Part shown: piece by piece, positions 1 through 5,237 of the stretch
Layout: the number at the start of each line of letters is the position of its first letter
How positions within the stretch are numbered: the stretch's first letter is position 1
Assembly: GCA_045591485.1 (NCBI GenBank)
Contig: JAZNSV010000208.1
Span: forward strand, 1-5,237
Direction of reading: 5' to 3'
From: Colimorpha sp045591485
GTDB taxonomy: Bacteria; Bacteroidota; Bacteroidia; Bacteroidales; P3
DNA: 5,237 nucleotides
The notes under the pieces: model-generated
What the model was told of the DNA's origin: nothing
Database searches by the model: none
What the model saw: only the letters and a program-made list of their open reading frames with translations
Program-made: the position numbers and the translations under genes

Positions 1-64
1 TATGTTATATGCGGGGGGTCGTGAAAGAGGGGTGGGATTTTGAAAAGTTAAAAAAGAAAAAAAT

Positions 65-96
65 GTTGCAGGATTAAAAAAAAACATATATGTTTG
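65..96 (+). promoter_or_regulatory. Bacteroidota-type (primary sigma) promoter for the large surface-protein gene
   Basis: The -7 element TATGTTTG at 89-96 matches the Bacteroidota consensus TAnnTTTG at every fixed position. GTTG at 65-68 matches the -33 element TTTG at three of four bases, with a 20-bp spacer, inside the usual 19-21 bp range. Transcription would start around 101-104, giving a leader of about 46-49 nt before the ATG at 150. The leader is A/T-rich and lacks a Shine-Dalgarno sequence, as is usual in this phylum. The element match is seen directly; promoter activity is inferred. Confidence 0.72.
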
Positions 97-97
97 C

Positions 98-127
98 AAT
101 TGGTAAGATAAATGCACAAAACCAATT
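98..127. repeat. Perfect 7-bp inverted repeat at the transcription start / 5' leader
   Basis: AATTGGT (98-104) is the exact reverse complement of ACCAATT (121-127), with a 16-nt A-rich spacer. It begins one base after the -7 element, so the left arm covers the expected start site and the right arm lies in the leader. It could be an operator for a dimeric regulator or a weak leader hairpin. With a 7-bp AT-rich arm it could also be chance. No specific regulator is implied. Confidence 0.35.
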
Positions 128-149
128 ATTAATTATAAAACAACACATT

Positions 150-218
150 ATGATCAAAAAACTACAACGATTGTTCGCGTTGGCGGCGCTGGTGGCGCTG
201 CCCGCGATGGCAAGTGCG
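150..218 (+). other. Sec signal peptide coding segment (residues 1-23)
   Basis: A short positive n-region (K3, K4, R7) is followed by a hydrophobic Ala/Leu core (residues 8-17), a helix-breaking P18 and an A-S-A cleavage box at 21-23 before Q24. There is no lipobox cysteine, so this is signal peptidase I type rather than a lipoprotein. It agrees with T9SS export, which requires Sec transport to the periplasm first. Confidence 0.9.
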
Positions 219-3200
219 CAGGATGAGCTCATAGTGGCCGATGGGACGACGACCAGCCAGTACATTCCCATCTATGGCACCTGGGCTGATGCCAACCAGC
301 ACAACCAGGTGATCTACCCGGCCGATTCGATTGAAGATATGCTGGGAGGCACCATCAGCGGCATGACGTTCTACATGTCGTCGCCCAACAGCACTGCATG
401 GAACATCACGGTGACCATCAGCCTGGGCACCACTGCGGTCGGCGACCTCTCGTCGGGGCTCGACGCTAGCACCTCGCTCACACAGGTGTGGCATGGCACA
501 GTGAACGGCCAGACGGGCGAGATGAGCTTCGAGTTCGACGAAGAGTTTGTCTACGACGGCGACAACCTGCTTCTTGACATCCAGACCGTCACCAGCGGCA
601 CCTACAACGCCGCCTACTTCTACGGTGTCACGCTCGGCAACGCCTCGCGCTACAGCTACAACTCCACCAACAGCGCCCAGAACTTCCTGCCGAAGACCAA
701 GTTTGAGTATACGCCCGGCGGCGGCACCATCTGCCGCAAGCCGAAGTCGATGGTCTTCAGCAATATCACCAACAACGGTGCCGACGTCAGCTGGACGGCC
801 CCTGTCGACGGTGCGTCGGAGTATGCCGTCTTCATCGACGGCGCCTACGTGACCAGCGTCAGCGACACCTTCTACACCGCCAGCGGCCTCGCGGCCAACA
901 GCGACCATCTGGTGCAGGTGAAAAACGTTTGCGGCACGGGCGACAGCTCCGGCTTCCTCAACGGCACTTTTCACACCCTCTGCGAACTGGGCAACTGCGA
1001 GGTGCAAGTAATTCCTTCTGCCAGTTACTCCTCATCCAGCTACATGCCCCATGCTCTCATCTATCAGAACGGCAGCCTGCTGGCCGACGTCAGCAGTAGC
1101 ACCAACGTGAGCATCTGCAACGGCGACAGCCTTGTGGTTCTCTACGGCGCACCGCAATACAGCTACAGCCCGAACCTGCGCATCGTTGATGCCGGCGGCA
1201 CCGATCTCTTCAACGGTACGGCCAACAACGGCGACACCGTTGTGGCTCTGGCCAATGGCTGCCCGAGCTGCATACCGCCGCAGACTGTGCAGCAGACGCC
1301 CAACGACGCCTTCTCGACCGTCATCAGCTGGCACGACGAAAACTTCGACGCTTCGAACGAGTACATAGTCGAGGTGGACGGCATACAGTACACCGTCAGC
1401 GGCGACACGGCCTACGACCTGACCACCTACCCCTTGACCCACTACAACGTGCGTGTGGCCCGCCTCTGCGAAGGCGACGACACTTCGGCCTGGCGCACCC
1501 TGAGCTTCGCCGCTCCCTGCGACGAGAGCGTCTATGCCCAGGTGCCCTTCTTCTCGGGCTTCGAGGAGCTGGAGACTGGCGAGATGCCCGACTGCTGGCT
1601 GCAGGTTGCCACCGGTATGAACCACAACCTTGGTGCCACCTTCCCCTCGGCCTACCGCTGGGCCCCCAACGCCCATAACAGCAGCGTGTACTTCGAGTTC
1701 GAGAGCGACGCCCAGGAGACCGAAATCCTGGCCCTGCCGCGCATGGAAGACGTCAGCACCCTGCAGCTGAGCTTCTACGCCGTCACCACCAACAGTACCA
1801 ACGGCTTCCTCTTTGAGGCCGGCGTTATCGAGACCGACGACGAGGGTGAACACACCTTTGTCCCGGTCGACACGATTACCATCATCGCCTCTGGCAGTTT
1901 CAGCGGCGGCTACAATATATATAATGTGTTCTTCGACACCTATGAGGGCGACGGCGCCCGCCTGGCCATCAAGGTTTCGCCCACCGGCTCGGCCATGTAC
2001 ACCCTGATGATCGACGACTTCAACGTGATCCGTGTCGGCGTGCCCGTGCTCGGACCCTTCGAGCACAACAGCTACACCGTCAACATGGGCGACACCCTGA
2101 GCCTCAATGCCAACCTTATGACCGGCGAGGTGGAGACCTACACCTGGACATCGCCGATGATCGAGAGCGGCGACGCCACCATCGTCAGTCAGGACACCAC
2201 CAACGTGCGCATCGTCTACAGTGCCGCCGGCAGCGACGTGGTCACCGTTACGGCCAGCAACGCCAACGGCGAGGCCACGAAGAGCGTCATGGTGAGCGTC
2301 ATCGACAACTCGCTCGTCAGCAGCTTCCCCTACAGCACCGGCTTTGAGGTCGGCGAAGACCGCAGCTGGTACACCGCCAACAACCTCAACGGCTGGTATA
2401 TCGGCAGCGCCGCCGCCTACGAAGGCGAGAACGGCCTCTACATCAGCCGCGACAACGGCGCCACCAACGTGATGGCCGACGGCATCACCTGCCACTCCTA
2501 CGCCTACCGCCACTTCGAGGTGCCTGCTTCGGGCGAATACACCCTGAGCTTCATGTGGAAGGGCAACGGCACCAGCGGCAGCCGCTACATGCGCGCCTAC
2601 ATCGCCGACTCGGTGATACACCCCACAGAGGGCAGCTACCCCGGCAGCGACTGGACACAGATCGGCACCGACTGCGTCAGCGCCGGCGACTGGACCCAGT
2701 TCTCGGCCCCCTTCACCATGCTTGAAGGCCAGCACACAATTATCCTCTACTGGTACGGCACCGGCAACCAGAACCCGCCGACGGCCGTCGACAACCTGAG
2801 CATCGAGGTCAACACCTGCCCCACGCCGATGAACCTCGTGCTGACTGATGCCGGCGAGACCGACATCACCGTTGGCTGGACCGTGCTGGGCGAGGAGAGC
2901 GAATGGATTGTCACCGTTGGCGACAGCGCCATCGTGGCCAGCGAGAACCCCTACACCATTGAGAACCTGGAGAGCAACACCGAATACCAGGTGAGCGTGC
3001 GCGCCTACTGCGCCGAGGGCGACACGAGCTTCGCCATCAACGGCACCTTCCGCACCACCTGCGCCCCGGTGACCGAGGTGCCGTGGACCGAGACCTTCGC
3101 CACCAACGAGAATGTCACCTGCTGGACCACCCTCGACTATGACGGCAGCAGCTCCACCAACTGGAGCTACAGCAGCGGCTACATGCGTTCGGGCTACAAT

Positions 3201-5114
3201 GGCTCGACCAATGCCAACGACTGGCTCATTTCGCCGGCCATAGTGCTGCCCGCCGACATGGAAGGCCTCGTGGTGTCGTGGGAAGGCTACGGCAGTGCCT
3301 ACTCGACCTACAACTCCCACATGCGCGTGTTGGTATCCACTTCCGGCATGGACACCGCCAGCTTCAGCGAAATCTACAGCAGCGAGCTCGGCAACTGGGC
3401 CAACTACTCGGCTCCGATCGACTCGCTCGCCGGACAGACCATCCACATCGCCTTTGTGCACGACAGCTACAACGACAACGGCGTGCAGGTGCGCAACGTG
3501 CAGGTGCGTTCGGCCCTGGTGCCCGTCATCTCGGTCGAGGGTCCCGGCATGACCGACATCAACGCCCCCGTCACCATGCGTGCCATACTGCATGAGGGTG
3601 CTTCGCCCGTGACCTACACTTGGAGTTCGACCCTCGGCGTGGTGCCTACCGCTGCCGCCGACTCGGCTGTGTTCACCTACACCACCACCGGCACCGACAC
3701 CGTCACCGTCATTGCCTCCAACGCCCACGGCGCCGACACCGCTGTGACCGTGATCAACATCTACGACTTTGCCCCGGCAGCCATGCCCTTCAGCGAAGAC
3801 TTTGAGACCAGCGCCTCCAACTGGGTTATCAGCAACGGCGCCAACGGCTGGTATATCGGCACCGCCGAGAGCCACAACAGCTCGAACGGACTCTACATCA
3901 GCAGCGACGGCGGCGTCACCTGTGGCTATACCAACACAGCTACCACATATTCGTATGCCAGCCGCTACATCAACTTCGACAGCGCCGGCACCTACACCAT
4001 CAGCGTCGACTGGAAGGTCGTTGGCGAGAGCAGCTACGACTTCGTGCGCATCTTCCTGGCCCAGCCCGTCGAACTGGTCGGCGGCACCCAGGCTCCCGCT
4101 GGCATGGGCACGGCCACCTCGGGTCTGCCCACCGGTTGGATAGCACTGACCGACAACTACCTCAACGGCCAGAGCGACTGGCAGGTCCACAGCAAGATCT
4201 TCAGCGTGCCCGACGCAGGCACCTGGCAGCTCATCGTGATGTGGTACAACGATCACTCATCCGGTAGCGCCCCCGTGGCTCTCGACAACCTGAGCATCGT
4301 CAGCGGCGGTGTGCTGCCTCCGACACCCACGCCTTGCAACGCACCTGTGATCACCTCGGTCACCCCGACCGCCAACAGCGTCACGCTGAACTACACCGGC
4401 TCGGCTTCGAGCTATGAGGTCCACATCGTGGAAGGCACCTGGGACGGTCCCGCCAGCGGCGAAACCACCACTGCCACCACCTACACCTTCTCCGAGCTCA
4501 GCCCCTCGACCTACTACACCGTCGGCGTGCGCTCCGTGTGCGAAGACGGCACCTCCGACTGGGTGTTTGAAGAGGTGACCACCCTCGAAGATGAACCCGA
4601 AGAGTGCAACACCCCGACCGACCTGCACACTGTGAGCGTCGATAGCAACCGCGCCACCATAGCCTGGACCGCCGGCGGCAGCGAGACCCAGTGGCAGATC
4701 AAGGTGAACGACGACGGCGAAAACCTCATCATGGCCAGCACGAGCACCTATGTGATGAGCGACCTGACTCCCGCCACCCAGTATCGCGTCCGCGTGCGTG
4801 CCTACTGCAGCGAGACCAACCAGAGCGGCTGGAGCGCCGAGCTGACCTTCACGACCGAAGAAAGCGGCGTTGGCATCGACGGCGTCGACGAGAGCGGCAT
4901 CAGCCTCTTCCCGAACCCCGCCAGCAGCCAGGTGACCATCAGCGTCAGCGAGCCCGCCACGGTGAGCATCGTCGACATTAGCGGTCGCGAGGTCTACAGC
5001 GCCAGCGTGGAGAGCCAGATTGTTGTCGACCTCGGCGACATGGCCCGCGGCGCCTACTTCGTCCGCTTCAGCGGCGAGCAGCTGAACGCTATCCGCAAAC
5101 TCATTGTGAGATAG
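150..5114 (+). CDS. Large secreted multidomain (Fn3/PKD/cleaved-adhesin-like) surface protein with T9SS type A sorting domain
   Basis: Encodes 1654 residues. The start is set by the signal peptide MIKK..AMASA (cleavage likely after A23); an in-frame ATG at 90 is rejected because it lies inside the -7 element. Domains by residue: N-terminal beta-sandwich 26-187; Fn3 195-278, 374-457, 890-971, 1396-1485 and 1486-1571; small Cys-containing domain 279-371; MAM/adhesin-like jelly roll 458-630; PKD-like 631-719 and 1123-1206; related jelly rolls 720-889 and 1207-1387; cleaved-adhesin-type domain 972-1122 with NDWLISPA at 1023-1030, the signature seen in gingipain haemagglutinin regions; Pro-rich linker 1388-1395; T9SS sorting domain 1572-1654. 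The expected route is Sec export, T9SS passage across the outer membrane, removal of the C-terminal domain and attachment to the surface (known for the family). No protease, glycosidase or other catalytic motif was recognised, so adhesin or ligand binding is inferred and the ligand is unknown. It appears to be transcribed alone. Gene extent and T9SS export are near certain; function is not. Confidence 0.96.
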   Translation: MIKKLQRLFALAALVALPAMASAQDELIVADGTTTSQYIPIYGTWADANQHNQVIYPADSIEDMLGGTISGMTFYMSSPNSTAWNITVTISLGTTAVGDLSSGLDASTSLTQVWHGTVNGQTGEMSFEFDEEFVYDGDNLLLDIQTVTSGTYNAAYFYGVTLGNASRYSYNSTNSAQNFLPKTKFEYTPGGGTICRKPKSMVFSNITNNGADVSWTAPVDGASEYAVFIDGAYVTSVSDTFYTASGLAANSDHLVQVKNVCGTGDSSGFLNGTFHTLCELGNCEVQVIPSASYSSSSYMPHALIYQNGSLLADVSSSTNVSICNGDSLVVLYGAPQYSYSPNLRIVDAGGTDLFNGTANNGDTVVALANGCPSCIPPQTVQQTPNDAFSTVISWHDENFDASNEYIVEVDGIQYTVSGDTAYDLTTYPLTHYNVRVARLCEGDDTSAWRTLSFAAPCDESVYAQVPFFSGFEELETGEMPDCWLQVATGMNHNLGATFPSAYRWAPNAHNSSVYFEFESDAQETEILALPRMEDVSTLQLSFYAVTTNSTNGFLFEAGVIETDDEGEHTFVPVDTITIIASGSFSGGYNIYNVFFDTYEGDGARLAIKVSPTGSAMYTLMIDDFNVIRVGVPVLGPFEHNSYTVNMGDTLSLNANLMTGEVETYTWTSPMIESGDATIVSQDTTNVRIVYSAAGSDVVTVTASNANGEATKSVMVSVIDNSLVSSFPYSTGFEVGEDRSWYTANNLNGWYIGSAAAYEGENGLYISRDNGATNVMADGITCHSYAYRHFEVPASGEYTLSFMWKGNGTSGSRYMRAYIADSVIHPTEGSYPGSDWTQIGTDCVSAGDWTQFSAPFTMLEGQHTIILYWYGTGNQNPPTAVDNLSIEVNTCPTPMNLVLTDAGETDITVGWTVLGEESEWIVTVGDSAIVASENPYTIENLESNTEYQVSVRAYCAEGDTSFAINGTFRTTCAPVTEVPWTETFATNENVTCWTTLDYDGSSSTNWSYSSGYMRSGYNGSTNANDWLISPAIVLPADMEGLVVSWEGYGSAYSTYNSHMRVLVSTSGMDTASFSEIYSSELGNWANYSAPIDSLAGQTIHIAFVHDSYNDNGVQVRNVQVRSALVPVISVEGPGMTDINAPVTMRAILHEGASPVTYTWSSTLGVVPTAAADSAVFTYTTTGTDTVTVIASNAHGADTAVTVINIYDFAPAAMPFSEDFETSASNWVISNGANGWYIGTAESHNSSNGLYISSDGGVTCGYTNTATTYSYASRYINFDSAGTYTISVDWKVVGESSYDFVRIFLAQPVELVGGTQAPAGMGTATSGLPTGWIALTDNYLNGQSDWQVHSKIFSVPDAGTWQLIVMWYNDHSSGSAPVALDNLSIVSGGVLPPTPTPCNAPVITSVTPTANSVTLNYTGSASSYEVHIVEGTWDGPASGETTTATTYTFSELSPSTYYTVGVRSVCEDGTSDWVFEEVTTLEDEPEECNTPTDLHTVSVDSNRATIAWTAGGSETQWQIKVNDDGENLIMASTSTYVMSDLTPATQYRVRVRAYCSETNQSGWSAELTFTTEESGVGIDGVDESGISLFPNPASSQVTISVSEPATVSIVDISGREVYSASVESQIVVDLGDMARGAYFVRFSGEQLNAIRKLIVR
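1269..2816 (+). repeat. Four-domain module, copy A (Fn3-2, jelly roll 1, PKD 1, jelly roll 2)
   Basis: Residues 374-889 hold an Fn3 domain, an adhesin-type jelly roll opening with PFFSGFE and a later CW, a PKD-like domain with VTVTASNANG, and a jelly roll with NGWYIG and NGLYIS. The same order recurs directly downstream. The copies are diverged, but short DNA identities remain: 20 bases at 2387-2406 equal 3842-3861, and 18 bases at 2788-2805 equal 4282-4299. The PKD and final jelly-roll parts are clearly related; the jelly roll 1 to cleaved-adhesin match rests on pattern only. Confidence 0.6.
2817..4334 (+). repeat. Four-domain module, copy B (Fn3-3, cleaved adhesin, PKD 2, jelly roll 3)
   Basis: Residues 890-1395 repeat the order of copy A: Fn3 (890-971), cleaved-adhesin-type jelly roll (972-1122), PKD-like domain with VTVIASNAHG (1123-1206) and a jelly roll with NGWYIG at 1232-1237 and NGLYIS shortly after (1207-1387), then a VLPPTPTP linker. 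Copy B (506 residues with the linker) is close in length to copy A (516), with no gap between them, as expected for an old tandem duplication. Independent domain shuffling is the alternative. Confidence 0.6.
4863..5111 (+). other. T9SS type A C-terminal sorting domain coding segment (residues 1572-1654)
   Basis: About 83 residues, a normal length for this family. It shows the conserved blocks in order: LFPNPASSQVTI from residue 1586, a central VSIVDISGREVY strand pair, GAYFVRFSG, and the terminal IRKLIVR ending exactly at the stop codon. In characterised T9SS cargo this domain directs outer-membrane translocation and is then removed during surface attachment. The intact C-terminus shows that the gene is not truncated. 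Confidence 0.94.
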
Positions 5115-5140
5115 TCTCGGCGGCCGAAGGCCAACAGAAA

Positions 5141-5182
5141 GAGGGCCGGCGCACCTGATATGGCGCGCCGGCCCTTCTTTTT
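5141..5182 (+). terminator. Rho-independent terminator of the surface-protein gene
   Basis: A perfect 10-bp GC stem pairs GGGCCGGCGC (5143-5152) with GCGCCGGCCC (5165-5174). It extends outward by A5142-T5175 and a G5141-T5176 wobble, and inward across one mismatch by two C-G pairs, leaving a 6-nt loop. The tract TTCTTTTT follows at 5175-5182. It begins 26 nt after the stop codon. The opposite strand has only a weak T-rich flank, so termination is mainly for the + strand. Confidence 0.93.
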
Positions 5183-5213
5183 GCTGTCGGTTGGCGATGA
5201 CAACGGGGCGGTT

Positions 5214-5229
5214 TGGCACGATTTTTGCA
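5214..5229 (+). promoter_or_regulatory. Sigma-54 (RpoN) -24/-12 promoter for a gene beyond the right edge
   Basis: TGGCACG at 5214-5220, four bases, then TTGCA at 5225-5229 match the sigma-54 consensus YTGGCACG-N4-TTGCW at every position, including the preceding T. The invariant GG (5215-5216) and GC (5227-5228) are separated by exactly 10 bases. It lies 31 bp past the terminator's T tract. The start site would be about 12 nt beyond the GC, at or just past the window end, so the regulated gene is not visible. Sigma-54 promoters need an AAA+ enhancer-binding activator; no clear palindromic activator site was seen in the short upstream stretch. Confidence 0.8.
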
Positions 5230-5237
5230 TGTCAGAA

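Noticed and set aside
1..64. Possible end of an upstream gene or a second promoter
   Set aside because: The stretch is too short to assess. I found no supported coding frame, terminator hairpin or second well-spaced TTTG / TAnnTTTG pair.
90..149. In-frame upstream ATG as the true start
   Set aside because: It lies within the -7 promoter element and would bury the signal peptide behind 20 extra residues.
162..1007. 281-residue open frame on the minus strand
   Set aside because: It is a shadow in the same reverse register over the N-terminal part of the gene, with Ala/Gly/Val/Arg-rich composition and no domain or plausible promoter.
3278..4143. Several 60-125-residue + strand frames inside the gene
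   Set aside because: Their Arg/Pro/Thr/Ser/His-rich translations are typical of out-of-frame reading of GC-rich DNA. None has a leader or domain, and all lie inside a convincing gene.
1032..4256. 1074-residue open frame on the minus strand
   Set aside because: It is exactly codon-aligned with the T9SS gene and stays open because TTA, CTA and TCA codons are almost absent there. The translation is low-complexity, rich in Gly, Ala, Val, His and Asp, with no recognisable domain. The + strand has a signal peptide, known domains and a sorting domain.
732..4808. Recent tandem DNA repeats within the gene
   Set aside because: Repetition is clear at domain level, but DNA identity is limited to short runs of about 18-20 bases, so there is no evidence of recent slippage or phase-variable repeat tracts.
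5115..5140. Small GGCCGAAGGCC palindrome just after the stop as a separate terminator
   Set aside because: The stem is only a few base pairs with no T tract behind it. The strong hairpin at 5141-5182 explains termination.
4257..5219. 320-residue open frame on the minus strand
   Set aside because: It continues the same codon-aligned shadow, running backwards through the terminator hairpin and starting inside the sigma-54 promoter. The product has no recognisable domain.

Overview
The window holds one complete, very large gene with its own promoter and terminator, plus the start of a second transcription unit that lies almost entirely beyond the right edge. The gene (150-5114, + strand) encodes a 1654-residue secreted, multidomain surface protein. 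It has an N-terminal Sec signal peptide and a C-terminal type IX secretion system (T9SS) sorting domain. This combination, a Bacteroidota-type promoter (GTTG, 20 bp, TATGTTTG) and the absence of a Shine-Dalgarno sequence all point to a member of the Bacteroidota. It is most likely a Bacteroidales-type organism with GC-rich coding DNA. I cannot place it to family or genus.

Layout. 1-64: AT- and G-rich leader with no gene I can recognise. 65-96: promoter. 98-127: perfect 7-bp inverted repeat spanning the expected transcription start. 150-5114: the T9SS surface protein. 5141-5182: strong intrinsic terminator. 5214-5229: near-perfect sigma-54 (-24/-12) promoter whose expected start site falls at or just past the last base, so its gene is not visible.

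The protein is built only from extracellular beta-sandwich modules. In order they are an N-terminal sandwich domain, Fn3-1, a small Cys-containing domain, Fn3-2, jelly roll 1 (MAM/adhesin-like), PKD-like 1, jelly roll 2, Fn3-3, a cleaved-adhesin-type jelly roll, PKD-like 2, jelly roll 3, Fn3-4, Fn3-5 and the T9SS sorting domain. The middle is two copies of one four-domain unit (Fn3, adhesin-type jelly roll, PKD, jelly roll), each about 500 residues. No catalytic domain was recognised, so adhesion or ligand binding at the cell surface is the best inference; the ligand is unknown.

The window looks like a single-gene transcription unit rather than part of an operon. I see no RNA gene, mobile element, CRISPR array or defence system. 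The least ordinary features are the edge sigma-54 promoter and the long tandem module duplication.
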